53,289 bases of DNA from Paludibacteraceae bacterium (GTDB lineage Bacteria > Bacteroidota > Bacteroidia > Bacteroidales > Paludibacteraceae). The stretch spans positions 1-53,289 of the forward strand of contig JAFSTB010000034.1 of NCBI GenBank assembly GCA_017450685.1, in the 5' to 3' direction. Shown here one piece after another: positions 33,510 through 42,524 of the stretch. The notes below the pieces were generated by a model, which had not been told where the DNA came from, ran no database searches, and saw only the letters and a program-made list of their open reading frames with translations. Every line of letters begins with the position of its first letter. Within the stretch, counting starts at the first letter, position 1. Both the position numbers and the translations under genes were made by a program.

Positions 33510-34310
33510 TCAGTAACGTAGTCGGTAATGTTTTTTTATGTAATGTTTATTAAAGAAGACGAGTCCCATGTGGAACAAGTCGAAGGATGATGTAACATCG
33601 GGGTGTGCTATTATTTCTTTCCAAGCCTTGTACATACCGTGAGAGGCGTGTATGTCGTCGAAGATGAAGATGGATTTTTGTTGTTTGTATGGCCGCAGCC
33701 ATTGCCAATAACGGATAGTAGCCTCATAGGTATGATTGGCATCCACAAAGACTATATCCCAATTAGCATGTTCGTTTATCAGTTCAGGCAGTATGTCATC
33801 TATATTACCAACGAATAGATTTATATTATTAAGGTGCAGTTGTTGCCAGTTGTTTTGTGCTATATGTGCAATTGTTTGGGAGCCTTCGATAGTAGTAATT
33901 TTATTTTTACTATCAGCCGCAGCCATATAGGCTGTGGTTATACCCAAAGAGGTGCCGAGTTCGAGTATGTTTAACGGCTGTTTATTGTTTTGCGAGAGGA
34001 AGAGTACATATCTGAATAGCAGTTGAGCCATTCGTGGTTGTTCGAGAGAGTTGTGTGCTATGTCAGATATGCGTCGCATATCGGGTTTGTTGCGCCCTGT
34101 GCCGAGGTCGTTCACTTTGATAAGGTTATTGTTTGAGAGCAATTGTCGTCTTTGTTTCTCGATGTCGTTCCATATATAATAAGCATTATCGTCGTACAGC
34201 AACATTCTCACCAGATAGAAGAGGTAGGGTGAGTGTATTCCTTCACCGCCGGTATTCCAAGCGGTTAAATAGTGTCGGATGTATGACAGAAAACGATATA
34301 GATGTTGCAT
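33510..34310 (-). CDS. Class I SAM-dependent methyltransferase (O-methyltransferase-like)
   Basis: A 266-residue protein from the ATG at 34310 (MQHLYRFLSYIRHYL). The longer open frame reaching 34367 crosses the terminator after tRNA-Arg and is unlikely. The Rossmann motif I is ILELGTSLGITTAYMA (~115-130), motif II ITTIEGSQTIAHIAQ, and the metal/catalytic-like DIVFVDANHTYEAT (~185-198) fits class I O-methyltransferases. The basic N-terminal region with HSPYLFYLVR is a common Bacteroidota variant. The substrate is unknown. Confidence 0.85.
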   Translation of the reverse strand: MQHLYRFLSYIRHYLTAWNTGGEGIHSPYLFYLVRMLLYDDNAYYIWNDIEKQRRQLLSNNNLIKVNDLGTGRNKPDMRRISDIAHNSLEQPRMAQLLFRYVLFLSQNNKQPLNILELGTSLGITTAYMAAADSKNKITTIEGSQTIAHIAQNNWQQLHLNNINLFVGNIDDILPELINEHANWDIVFVDANHTYEATIRYWQWLRPYKQQKSIFIFDDIHASHGMYKAWKEIIAHPDVTSSFDLFHMGLVFFNKHYIKKHYRLRY

Positions 34311-34345
34311 ATCTATATTATCAGGGGAATGAAGTGTGTCTTGGA

Positions 34346-34388
34346 TAAACAAAATATGGACTGACAAAAAGCCAATCCATATATTTTG
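34346..34388 (-). terminator. Terminator after tRNA-Arg
   Basis: On the minus strand a stem formed by CAAAATATATGGATTG and CAGTCCATATTTTG (34388-34350, small bulges) followed by TTTATCC. It separates the tRNA from the methyltransferase gene. Confidence 0.6.
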
Positions 34389-34421
34389 TCTTCCTTACAT
34401 TGTATTGGAAGTTGTTTTAAG

Positions 34422-34495
34422 TGATCCATGCAGGATTCAAACCTGCAACCCCCACATCCGTAGTGTGGTACTCTATTCAGTTGAGCTAATGGACC
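34422..34495 (-). tRNA. tRNA-Arg (anticodon ACG)
   Basis: A 74-nt cloverleaf on the minus strand. The acceptor GGTCCAT pairs with ATGGATC (one G-T pair); the D stem is GCTC/GAGT; the anticodon stem CCACA/TGTGG closes the loop CTACGGA with anticodon ACG; the T stem GCAGG/CCTGC closes TTTGAAT. The discriminator base is A; no CCA is encoded. The anticodon A would need deamination to inosine to read the CGN codons. Confidence 0.95.
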
Positions 34496-34536
34496 GATTT
34501 TGTACTTTACGCACACTGCTTTCTCGAAAGCGGGTG

Positions 34537-34568
34537 CAAAGGTACGGCGGCATTTTGGATTGTGCAAA
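34537..34568 (-). promoter_or_regulatory. Promoter of tRNA-Arg
   Basis: On the minus strand, TTTG (34568-34565), 20-nt spacer, TACCTTTG (34544-34537), ~42 bp before the tRNA 5' end. Confidence 0.85.
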
Positions 34569-34732
34569 TTTTTGCGCAAAAATTTGCATTTTATTTTTAT
34601 GTAGTGCCTGATTTTTATCTTTGGTTTGCTATTATATTGTTTTTATGAGGCGGCTATATTGTCAAGTTAACATGTATGGTGATAAAGCGTAAGAGTTTAA
34701 CTATAAATATCTTAGACACCATAAGAGTTGTC

Positions 34733-36820
34733 TTACGATATTTCGCTCCAATTGGCTACTGTTTGTTTTAGTATATCGAGTCGTTGTTTATATATACGGT
34801 TATATTCGTCGTTGAGCGTAGGGTCATTGTTAAGGATGTCTGCGGCGGCTTGTCTTGCTCTTTCGAGCAGTTGTCCGTCGGTAGCGAGAGATGCTATTTT
34901 GAGTTGGAAAGGCAGTCCTGATTGTTGTGTACCTTCGAGGTCTCCCGGTCCACGCAGTTGGAGGTCGGCTTCGGCTATACGGAAGCCGTCGTTGGTGGCG
35001 ACCATTATATCCATACGTTTGCGTGTATCTTTTGAGAGTTCTACTTTAGTGAGCAGCAGGCAATAACTTTGTTCGGCACCTCTTCCGACGCGTCCCCGCA
35101 GTTGGTGTAGTTGGCTAAGTCCGAAGCGTTCGGCGTTCATAATTATCATAACAGAGGCGTTAGGAACATTAACACCGACTTCTATGACGGTAGTGGCGAC
35201 TAATATCTGTGTTTGACCTGAGATGAACCGTTGCATTTGCAGGTCTTTGTCCTGTGCTTTCATTTGTCCGTGCACCATTGAGAGTTGGTAATCAGGGAAT
35301 GTTTCGCACAGTTCGTTGAATCCGTTTTGCAGGTCTTTGAGGTCTAAACTCTCGTTTTCTTTTATGAGCGGGAAGACGACATATACTTGTCTGCCTTTTT
35401 GTATTTGTTGGTTAATGAACTGATAGACAGTATTTCGTCGTTGCAGCGAGTAGTGGTAGGTGAGTACGGGTTTTCGTCCGGGGGGCATTTCGTCGATGAC
35501 GCTTACTTTCAGGTCGCCGTATAGTGTCATGGCGAGTGTTCGGGGTATGGGTGTTGCGGTCATGACGAGTATGTGTGGCGGATAGACGTTTTTCGCCCAC
35601 AGTTTGGCTCTTTGAGCCACTCCGAAGCGGTGTTGTTCGTCAATTATACACAGTCCGAGATTGGCGAAGACCACACTATCTTCTATGAGTGCATGTGTAC
35701 CGATGAGGATATTGATTGTTCCGTTTTGGAGTTGCAGGTGAAGTGATTCTCTTTGTTTTTTTGTTGTTGAGCCGGTGAGGAGTGCTACTTGTACGGGTGT
35801 TGTTTTGAGCAATTGAGTTAGTGTTTGCCAGTGTTGATTAGCGAGTATTTCGGTAGGAGCCATTATGCATGTCTGGTAGCCGTTATCAGCGGCTAACAGT
35901 GCGCACAGCAGTGCAACGAGTGTTTTGCCGGAGCCGACATCGCCTTGCAGCAATCGGTTCATTTGTCTGCCGGACTTGAGGTCTGATTGGACTTCTTTGA
36001 CCACTCTTTTTTGAGCGTTGGTAAGCGGGAAAGGCATGTCGTTATGGTAGAAGTTATTAAAGAGTCTGCCTACTCTTGTCATGAGGAAGCCTTTATTTTG
36101 TTCTCTTCGGTGCATCTGTCTGAGCAGTTGCAGTTGGATGTAGAACAGTTCTTCGAACTTCAGTCTTTCTCTGGCTTTTTGAATGGATTGTGTATTTTTA
36201 GGGAAGTGAATATTGAGCAATGCTTCGGTGAGTCCCATCAGGTGGTATTGTTTGACGATGTCCATACCTATTGTTTCGGGTACTCCTTGCAGCAGTTGTT
36301 CTTTGAGTGAGAGGATTATTTGGTAGATTGTTTTTGAGTCCAGTCTTGCCGTTTTCATTCTCTCTGTTGTATTATAGAGAGGCATCAATCCTTGTGTTGT
36401 TTGGGGATTGACTTTATCTAACGGTGTCAGTTCGGGATGCGGGAAATTGTATTGGTGATTAAAGACTGATGGTTTGCCGAAGAGCAGGTACGGTTTATTT
36501 TTCTCCAATTTGATATATTGTATGCCTCTGAACCATACCAGTTCGACGGTATCATCTCCGTCGGAGAAGGTGGCAGTCAGCCTTGCTGTTTTGCCTATAC
36601 CGACTGTTTGATAGTCGATTACTTGTCCTTTTATCTGCACCCATGCCTCTTCGTTATCTATTTCTCTTATGCGTGTAAATCGGCTTCTGTCGATGTATCT
36701 GAAGGGGTAATGGTGTAGGAGATCGAGAGCGGTGTTGACTCCCAACTCTTTACGAAGAATGTCGGCTCTTTTGGAGCCGACACCCTTGCAGTAGGTTATA
36801 TCTTGCAGTGCGAGATCCAC
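34733..36820 (-). CDS. recG: ATP-dependent DNA helicase RecG
   Basis: A 695-residue RecG that remodels stalled forks and branch-migrates Holliday junctions. The order is: N-terminal wedge/OB domain (~60-150), Walker A LLQGDVGSGKTLVALL (~285-300), DEQHRFG (DExH box, ~390), MTATPIPRTLAMT (motif III), ATTVIEVGVNVPNA (motif V) and HQLRGRVGRG (motif VI). The start is GTG at 36820: a TAG stop lies directly upstream in frame, and the next Met is far inside the conserved start (YCKGVGSKRADIL). It lies ~47 bp after tonB. Confidence 0.97.
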   Translation of the reverse strand: MDLALQDITYCKGVGSKRADILRKELGVNTALDLLHHYPFRYIDRSRFTRIREIDNEEAWVQIKGQVIDYQTVGIGKTARLTATFSDGDDTVELVWFRGIQYIKLEKNKPYLLFGKPSVFNHQYNFPHPELTPLDKVNPQTTQGLMPLYNTTERMKTARLDSKTIYQIILSLKEQLLQGVPETIGMDIVKQYHLMGLTEALLNIHFPKNTQSIQKARERLKFEELFYIQLQLLRQMHRREQNKGFLMTRVGRLFNNFYHNDMPFPLTNAQKRVVKEVQSDLKSGRQMNRLLQGDVGSGKTLVALLCALLAADNGYQTCIMAPTEILANQHWQTLTQLLKTTPVQVALLTGSTTKKQRESLHLQLQNGTINILIGTHALIEDSVVFANLGLCIIDEQHRFGVAQRAKLWAKNVYPPHILVMTATPIPRTLAMTLYGDLKVSVIDEMPPGRKPVLTYHYSLQRRNTVYQFINQQIQKGRQVYVVFPLIKENESLDLKDLQNGFNELCETFPDYQLSMVHGQMKAQDKDLQMQRFISGQTQILVATTVIEVGVNVPNASVMIIMNAERFGLSQLHQLRGRVGRGAEQSYCLLLTKVELSKDTRKRMDIMVATNDGFRIAEADLQLRGPGDLEGTQQSGLPFQLKIASLATDGQLLERARQAAADILNNDPTLNDEYNRIYKQRLDILKQTVANWSEIS

Positions 36821-36867
36821 CTAATTGTCTAATAAGTTATGTTTGGTACTTAGTTAGTAATCGTTTA

Positions 36868-37545
36868 CTATTGCAATCTGAAGCTGACTGGCAGAGTATA
36901 TTTAACTCTGACGGCTTTACCTCTTTGTTGTCCGGGTTTCCATTTAGGCATAGCCTTGACCACACGTATGGCTTCTTTGTCGAGCGAGGGGTCAACAGAG
37001 CGAACCACTTCGACATCCACTATACTACCGTCTTTATTTACGACAAATTGGCAGATAACACGTCCTTGGATACCATTTTCTTGTGCGATAAGTGGGTATT
37101 TGATGCTTTCGCCTAAGTATTTCATCAGAGCTTGTGGTCCACCGGGGAATTCCGGCATATCTTCAACGACGACGAATACGACTTCTTCTTCCTCTTCTTC
37201 CTCGACTACTTCAACCGGGGCTTGGATGATGACTTCCACGTCTTTATCGTCTTCTGTATTGATTTCTATTTCTTCTGTTTCGACATCATCTTCCACGACG
37301 TTGAGCACTTCAACTTCTTGAACTACAGGTGGTGGAGGTGGAGGAGGTGTCTCTTGTGTTGTTTGCTGAATCTCAATCTCTTCCTCAATAAGGAAGTCCA
37401 TGTCTGCCACCTCGTACTTTGTAACCTCTTTTTCTGTCCATTCGAGGGCTACATAGCAGACGCTCAGTACGAAAACGAGACCCATCAGCAGATAGGTAAA
37501 CCGTTTGTCTTCGAGGTTAGCCTTAGGTGATTTCTTTAGTTCCAT
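36868..37545 (-). CDS. tonB: TonB energy transducer
   Basis: A 225-residue TonB. One N-terminal helix (FTYLLMGLVFVLSVCYVAL, ~16-34) anchors it in the inner membrane. The periplasmic spacer starts with a proline run (TPPPPPPP, ~67-74) and continues very acidic (EVVEEEEEEEVVF). The C-terminal TonB domain (~133-225) begins FPGGPQALMKYL and ends KYTLPVSFRLQ; it contacts TonB boxes of outer-membrane receptors. No exbB/exbD is adjacent. The acidic rather than basic spacer is a Bacteroidota trait. Confidence 0.94.
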   Translation of the reverse strand: MELKKSPKANLEDKRFTYLLMGLVFVLSVCYVALEWTEKEVTKYEVADMDFLIEEEIEIQQTTQETPPPPPPPVVQEVEVLNVVEDDVETEEIEINTEDDKDVEVIIQAPVEVVEEEEEEEVVFVVVEDMPEFPGGPQALMKYLGESIKYPLIAQENGIQGRVICQFVVNKDGSIVDVEVVRSVDPSLDKEAIRVVKAMPKWKPGQQRGKAVRVKYTLPVSFRLQ

Positions 37546-37639
37546 ATCGATGTAATGTATTTATTTATACTTGCTTGGTTGGATTGAGGTTGCTTTCTCG
37601 GATTGAGCGATTGAGCAACATCATGCACAAAAGTGGCTG

Positions 37640-37671
37640 CAAATGTATTGCTTTTTTGGTAAGTGAGCAAA
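37640..37671 (-). promoter_or_regulatory. Promoter of tonB
   Basis: On the minus strand, TTTG (37671-37668), 20-nt spacer, TACATTTG (37647-37640). It probably also serves recG. Confidence 0.82.
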
Positions 37672-37710
37672 TTATTTAGCAACTTTTTAGCAAATAAACC
37701 TCACCTAATG

Positions 37711-38835
37711 TTATTTTTCAGTTATTATCAGTTGCGAATATATCTCTTTAAGATATTTTCCGACCTGTTGCATTGAGAATGGTACGGCTGTTTGTTTAAT
37801 CAGTTGCGGGTTAAAATCTTGATGGTGGTCTAACATCCAGTTCATTTTTTGTACGAGTTGTTTGGGGTTCTTTTTTTCGACCAGCAGTCCGGTATTATCA
37901 TTTATTATATCCGGTGCTATTCCGACGGGTGTAGAGATGATGGGTATGCCTGCGGCGAGGCTTTCAGCAAGAACAATACCTGCTGTTTCGTAGTTGGAAT
38001 AGAGGACGAAGAAGTCGGACTGAGCGAACCACTGAGCCACTTGTTCGGGTTCTATTTCTCCTGTCCAGCGAATCGTTTCTTCGGGCAAATTTAGTGTTTG
38101 AGCGAGTTGTTTCACTTTCATTAGGTCGTCACCCGCTCCTACCATAACGAGTTCGAAGTCATGTCGTTGTTGGTATAGCAGACTGACGGCTCTTACTATG
38201 TCGCTTTCGTTTTTGATGGCGTCGGTGAAGAAAGAGACGTGCAGTATTCGTTTCTTTTGTCGCGCTTGTTGTTCTCGCCGGTGGAAGAAAGTGTCGAAAA
38301 CGACATTCGGCACTAACCGGTAATGGTCGTTACTCAGTCCGCATCTTTGCATTTGTGTGGCGAGGTTGGATGAGACGGTGAGTATGCGTTGTGCATATTT
38401 GGCAGCGAGACGACTGATATAAGTGTGTATCAGACCTTTATACTGTCCTGATTCAGGCAGATATCCCGACCAGTGTTCCACTATCAGATAGGGGATATGA
38501 TATTTGCGGTATAGGCAGAGGGGAAGGATAGCGTTTTTGGTAATGACGTTTAGTTGGCACAGTTGCGGCATACCCCAATGTTGCCTTACGTATTTCCATC
38601 CTTTCCAAAGAGCGCAGAGGAATGACGTACGGTAGTAAACGTACACTTCTTTTATTCCGTGGGTTGTTTGCGATATTATTTGGCAGTTTTTGGGGGATAG
38701 CGCGTCTTTTTTTAGGAAGAGCACGCAGACATCAACGCCCTGTTTGACAGCACTTTGAGCATGTGCTTGTACGAATCGGCCGGAGGAGTGATCCGTTCGG
38801 TTGGGATACCATTCAGACAGATAGAGGACTTTCAT
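37711..38835 (-). CDS. Glycosyltransferase family 4
   Basis: A 374-residue GT-B glycosyltransferase. N-terminal YLSEWYPNRTDHSSGRFVQAHA is the acceptor-side glycine-rich start; the C-terminal half has RILHVSFF, MVGAGDDLMKVKQLA and the nucleotide-sugar E-x7-E motif in YSNYETAGIVLAESLAAGIP (~280-299), then TPVGIAPDII and GLLVEKKN. A retaining enzyme acting on a cell-surface glycan is likely; the sugar is unknown. It is last in the udk-led unit, 22 bp after a GNAT/FemAB-like gene. Confidence 0.9.
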   Translation of the reverse strand: MKVLYLSEWYPNRTDHSSGRFVQAHAQSAVKQGVDVCVLFLKKDALSPKNCQIISQTTHGIKEVYVYYRTSFLCALWKGWKYVRQHWGMPQLCQLNVITKNAILPLCLYRKYHIPYLIVEHWSGYLPESGQYKGLIHTYISRLAAKYAQRILTVSSNLATQMQRCGLSNDHYRLVPNVVFDTFFHRREQQARQKKRILHVSFFTDAIKNESDIVRAVSLLYQQRHDFELVMVGAGDDLMKVKQLAQTLNLPEETIRWTGEIEPEQVAQWFAQSDFFVLYSNYETAGIVLAESLAAGIPIISTPVGIAPDIINDNTGLLVEKKNPKQLVQKMNWMLDHHQDFNPQLIKQTAVPFSMQQVGKYLKEIYSQLIITEK

Positions 38836-38857
38836 TAGTAAGGAGCAGGCGTGGTGT

Positions 38858-39826
38858 TCATACTTGTGTCCGTTTCCAGACGTATTTTTTCAGGAAATAT
38901 AGTGCAAGCGGCATCCATTTCTTTTTGCACCACAGCCATTCACCGTTGTATTGCACTGTTTGTCCGTCTATTCCGTTTTTGAAGAGGAAGACGCTGTTTT
39001 TGTCGGCAATACTTGGTGCGAGTCTGCCTATATCGAAAGTATGGACATTACTATTTTGCGCGAGGTATGTAAATGTCTCTTTATAAAGCCAATATGAGGC
39101 AGAAAGGTTACGTCCTTCCGGTGTAGTGACGGAGTAAAGGCTGACAGCGCGGTTATTGTTTTCTTTGTACAGAACCATACCGGCAATGGTGTTGTTCTGA
39201 TGAGTGACGGTTGTCAGCAAGAAATGAGGGTCTTTAAGCAGGTTTGTGAGTTGTGGTTGGGACAGGTATCCGCTGAATTGTTTACGTTCGATCATCTCGT
39301 TATGCATCTGCATATACGTCTGTATATCAACTTGTGAAGGTTGTTCTATGGCGTTAAATGTCAGTTCGTATTGTTGGCATTGTTTGAGGTTTCGTTGCCA
39401 ACTTTTGTCGAACGAGAGCGGTTGCTGAATATTTATGTATTTGCTGAGTGTAGTGGAGAAAAGTCCGACCGGGCGTAGGAGTCCGGCTAATCTCATACCC
39501 ACTTCATATTCAGGCGAGTAGAGACTATTGAGGTTTATTTCCACTATATCAAAACCTAATTGGGGGATATTCTTATAGAAGTCGCGCACTTGTTTGGCAG
39601 ATGGTGTTGTGCGGTAGCAGTCGCCCATTATGCATAGCATTTTCCACGGGCCTTTCTGTCTCACGTATCCGACGCAACCCATAGAGGCAGGTTGTCTATT
39701 GTCGAGGAAGTAACGCAATTGGGTAGCATCAGCCATACTCCGACACCATATATCGTTTTGCGTGTGTGCGACCCACTGCCACGAGGAGATGGTTGAATAA
39801 AATATGTCGTGTGTGGCGGGTGTCAT
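38858..39826 (-). CDS. GNAT/FemAB-like acyltransferase (A)
   Basis: A 322-residue protein from the ATG at 39826, which overlaps the upstream gene's stop as ATGA; the longer frame to 39877 has no support. The C-terminal half (~165-310) looks like a GNAT/BioF2-type fold as in FemAB relatives: FDKSWQRNLKQCQQYEL, the MHNEMIERKQFSGY segment and TIAGMVLYKENNRAVSLYS, then FDIGRLAPSIADKNSVFLFKNG. Such proteins occur in exopolysaccharide and peptidoglycan gene clusters. The pairing with a second such gene and a GT4 points to cell-surface glycan modification, without a known substrate. Confidence 0.6.
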   Translation of the reverse strand: MTPATHDIFYSTISSWQWVAHTQNDIWCRSMADATQLRYFLDNRQPASMGCVGYVRQKGPWKMLCIMGDCYRTTPSAKQVRDFYKNIPQLGFDIVEINLNSLYSPEYEVGMRLAGLLRPVGLFSTTLSKYINIQQPLSFDKSWQRNLKQCQQYELTFNAIEQPSQVDIQTYMQMHNEMIERKQFSGYLSQPQLTNLLKDPHFLLTTVTHQNNTIAGMVLYKENNNRAVSLYSVTTPEGRNLSASYWLYKETFTYLAQNSNVHTFDIGRLAPSIADKNSVFLFKNGIDGQTVQYNGEWLWCKKKWMPLALYFLKKYVWKRTQV

Positions 39827-40821
39827 CTTTGTCGGAAGGTGAAGATATGGTAGAAGAAGAGGGGGATACGCATCCACCAGTGGTAGTAACGTTGAACGCT
39901 ATAGTAGGTAGCAGGCATAGCGCCAAACTGTTTGAAGTGAGCGGCAACACCTTGTATCATACTGCCTTCGAAGTCGAACACCACTTTTTTCTCGCGTGCC
40001 AACTTAATACATTCGAGTACTAACAACGCCATAGCGCCGCTTTTCTCATGTTTCTCGTCTTGAGCGGCAATCAGATAGTGCATGGCTATATTATCCCACA
40101 CTACGTATGCAGCGGCATATAACTCATTATCGGCATTATATATACCTATTATTTCACTTTGGTTTTGTCGTTTTGATTTACGTTCGAGTACGAGCAGGAA
40201 TTCGCGAGAGTAACTTATTTTTTTATTTTTCTCTTTGAGGCATTGTTCGTGCCAGCGATAGAATTCTTCGGCAGTCAGTCCTTTTTCGGCGTGCAGACTA
40301 AGTGCTTTTTGCAGTTGTCTTTTCTTGTTTCTTGAGAATTTTTCTATTACGGCATCGAGGTCAGTAAGGTCTTCGAGGCGGTATGTAACGCGTTCTTTAA
40401 CGGTGAACCCTTGCTTTCTCATTCCTTGCGGTGCAACGCTATTCAATGGGTACTGCTGGTAATAATAGTCTAATTTGAGGTTTTGCAGTTGTTGAGTGAA
40501 GTAGTTGTAAATCTGTTCTTCTGTCTCTTTGTCCCATACGGAGCCGTCGTTGTTGCATAGTGTATGGTCGAACCAAACGCCGCCTATCTGTGTCATTTGC
40601 GGCATTATGATGTACCTCATACCGTATCTTTTTCTAATCAGGTAAGGCAGTGCGGCGAGTATGACGTCTGTTCTGGGGTTTTTATAGAGCATTACATCCC
40701 ACTGTTTGCCGGCACAAACGGCATCCATCCACCAAGGTTGCATAAAGACGGGCATTGCAGGTTGTTGCAAACACCATTGGCTATACTGTTCTTTGGGTGT
40801 AAGGGGAGTGACCGTTTCCAT
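39823..40821 (-). CDS. GNAT/FemAB-like acyltransferase (B)
   Basis: A 332-residue protein of the same type as its neighbour. An N-terminal half with QPWWMDAVCAGKQWDV is typical of the family's start. The C-terminal half has FSRNKKRQLQKALS (~162-175), a strand-loop ELYAAAYVVWDNIAMHYLIAAQ and the acceptor-side FDFEGSMIQGVAAHFKQFGA motif common to FemAB-like proteins of Bacteroidota. It is cytoplasmic with no signal. It lies 12 bp after the chromate-transporter gene and is translationally coupled to gene (A). Confidence 0.65.
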   Translation of the reverse strand: METVTPLTPKEQYSQWCLQQPAMPVFMQPWWMDAVCAGKQWDVMLYKNPRTDVILAALPYLIRKRYGMRYIIMPQMTQIGGVWFDHTLCNNDGSVWDKETEEQIYNYFTQQLQNLKLDYYYQQYPLNSVAPQGMRKQGFTVKERVTYRLEDLTDLDAVIEKFSRNKKRQLQKALSLHAEKGLTAEEFYRWHEQCLKEKNKKISYSREFLLVLERKSKRQNQSEIIGIYNADNELYAAAYVVWDNIAMHYLIAAQDEKHEKSGAMALLVLECIKLAREKKVVFDFEGSMIQGVAAHFKQFGAMPATYYSVQRYYHWWMRIPLFFYHIFTFRQR

Positions 40822-40833
40822 AGCAAAAAGAGT

Positions 40834-41424
40834 TTAAGCATATATTATCCAACCGGTTATGCCTGCCGCTATCATCAGCATGATAGGATGACTTATTATT
40901 CTGACGACTTTATTGTCGGGTGGGAATAAGTGTGTTATTTGTCCTATGTCAGGCAGGAGCATCAGTATTAGAGTGAGCGCGAAGATCCACCAACTGCGGT
41001 TGTCGATAAACGATGCCGGTGTCATAAGTGTGTAGGCGGCGTGAGCGATGAGCAGTACGACGGCTAAGCGTATGAGACGCATGATGAATTGGAAGATTCG
41101 GCTATCTTGCCATCTGTTTCTTATTATGTCGTACAAATAGCAGATAGTAAGCATTATCAGCAGGCTTGGCAGTATGATGGCGAAGGAAGCCAAGAGGCTA
41201 CCCCATACGTTTCCTGTGGCAGTGTATCCGACATAGGTGGCGCAGTTCATTCCGATTGGTCCGGGTGTTACTTGTGATATTGCCACTATATCGACGAACT
41301 CTGTTTCAGTCATCCATCCGTGCTGCAACACCTCGTTTTGGATGAGTGAGATGATAGCCATACCTCCACCGAAGCCGAGCAGACCCGTCTTAAAAAAAGA
41401 GATGAAGAGTTGGAGATACAGCAT
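40834..41424 (-). CDS. Chromate transporter family protein, full-length half (ChrA type)
   Basis: A 196-residue membrane protein of the short-chain ChrA family, whose members work as pairs. Signature FKTGLLGFGGGMAIISLIQ (~11-29), the conserved ISQVTPGPIGMNCATYVGY (~50-68), and about six helices. Known relatives export chromate or carry related anions, but most have no tested substrate. It lies 21 bp after a shorter partner gene. The operon context (uridine kinase, FemAB-like, GT4) offers no link to chromate. Confidence 0.87.
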   Translation of the reverse strand: MLYLQLFISFFKTGLLGFGGGMAIISLIQNEVLQHGWMTETEFVDIVAISQVTPGPIGMNCATYVGYTATGNVWGSLLASFAIILPSLLIMLTICYLYDIIRNRWQDSRIFQFIMRLIRLAVVLLIAHAAYTLMTPASFIDNRSWWIFALTLILMLLPDIGQITHLFPPDNKVVRIISHPIMLMIAAGITGWIIYA

Positions 41425-41445
41425 AGCGGATGAAAGGGATAAGGG

Positions 41446-41844
41446 TTAAATTTTTCGTGCCATACGTATGACTGCAGCCGTTATGAGAGCCACTACTGCG
41501 GGTCTTATGCCTTTGAAGACGGCTTCAACGGTGTTGAGTGACTTGAATTGTGCGAAATAGACGGCAATAAGCAGGATGATGACTACGGAAGGGAGTACGG
41601 CTCCTAAGACTGTGGCTATTACTCCTTTCCATCCTGCTATTCGGTGTCCGATGAAGATGGCGGAATTGACAGCAATGAGTCCCGGTGCTGCTTGAGCCAA
41701 TGCTATCATATTGACAAACTCTTGCGGGTCGATCCACTTATGTCTGTCCACAACTTCCCTTTCGATGAGCGGCAGCATTGCATATCCGCCGCCGAGGGTG
41801 AAGGTACCTATTTTGACGTATGTCCAAAAGAGTTGAAAGAGCAA
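41446..41844 (-). CDS. Chromate transporter family protein, C-terminally short half
   Basis: Partner of the next gene: WTYVKIGTFTLGGGYAMLPLIEREV (~8-32) and the ALAQAAPGLIAVNSAIFIGHRIAG motif are standard for the first subunit. The frame stops at MARKI, giving 132 residues, where relatives continue for ~50 more (the last two helices). The start is a TTG at 41844: a TAA lies 7 codons upstream in frame with no ATG between. Either this is a natural short form or the gene has lost its 3' part; no second piece of the tail is visible in the 21 bp before the next gene. Confidence 0.8.
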   Translation of the reverse strand: MLFQLFWTYVKIGTFTLGGGYAMLPLIEREVVDRHKWIDPQEFVNMIALAQAAPGLIAVNSAIFIGHRIAGWKGVIATVLGAVLPSVVIILLIAVYFAQFKSLNTVEAVFKGIRPAVVALITAAVIRMARKI

Positions 41845-41874
41845 AGCGTTGATATATAGCGATTAAGGAATTGT

Positions 41875-42489
41875 TTATTTATCTCGCAGTTGTTGTTTAA
41901 TAAACTTCGCCATCATATTGATAGCGGCATTATTATGTCCTCCCTGCGGTATGATAACGTTGGCATATCTTTTGCATGGTTCGATGAACTGTTCGTGCAT
42001 TGGTTTGAGAACCCGTTGGTATCTTTCGATAACAGCTTCGACGGTTCGTCCTCTTTCCACTATGTCACGTTTGATAACACGTATGAGTCGGTCGTCAGCA
42101 TCGGCGTCAACGAACACTTTAAGGTCCATTTGTTCTCTTAGTTGCGGGTCGTGCAAGGTTAGGATACCTTCAACTATTACTATTTCGCTCGGTCCGACTG
42201 TGATAGTTTGTTTGAGTCGTGAAGAGGTTATATAGTCATAGACCGGTTGTTCGACAGTTTTCCCTGCTTTGAGCATATCGAGATGTTTGCTGAGCAGCGA
42301 CCATTCGAAGGCATTGGGATGGTCGAAGTTAATTTTCTGTCTCTCTTCCATTGGTATATGGGAGGAGTCGTTGTAGTAAGAATCCAAGGGGATGACTGTT
42401 ACTTCGCCTTTTGGCAGACGCTCAATAAGTTTTTTTACCACCGTTGTTTTTCCCGAGCCGGTGCCGCCCGCAATGCCGATAATGAACAT
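41875..42489 (-). CDS. udk: Uridine kinase
   Basis: A 204-residue P-loop kinase that phosphorylates uridine/cytidine in pyrimidine salvage. Motifs: FIIGIAGGTGSGKTTVVKKL (Walker A, ~2-20), VIPLDSYYNDSS, INFDHPNAFEW, VEQPVYDYITSSR, VIVEGILTLHD and FVDADADDRLIRVIKRD. All are intact. It is the first gene of a minus-strand unit that continues into the chromate-transporter pair. Confidence 0.95.
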   Translation of the reverse strand: MFIIGIAGGTGSGKTTVVKKLIERLPKGEVTVIPLDSYYNDSSHIPMEERQKINFDHPNAFEWSLLSKHLDMLKAGKTVEQPVYDYITSSRLKQTITVGPSEIVIVEGILTLHDPQLREQMDLKVFVDADADDRLIRVIKRDIVERGRTVEAVIERYQRVLKPMHEQFIEPCKRYANVIIPQGGHNNAAINMMAKFIKQQLRDK

Positions 42490-42524
42490 AAAGAATCAAA
42501 CACTTACAGTTAGATAAGTGTGCG

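Noticed and set aside
34313..34579. 88-residue minus-strand frame
   Set aside because: It runs through tRNA-Arg and its promoter.
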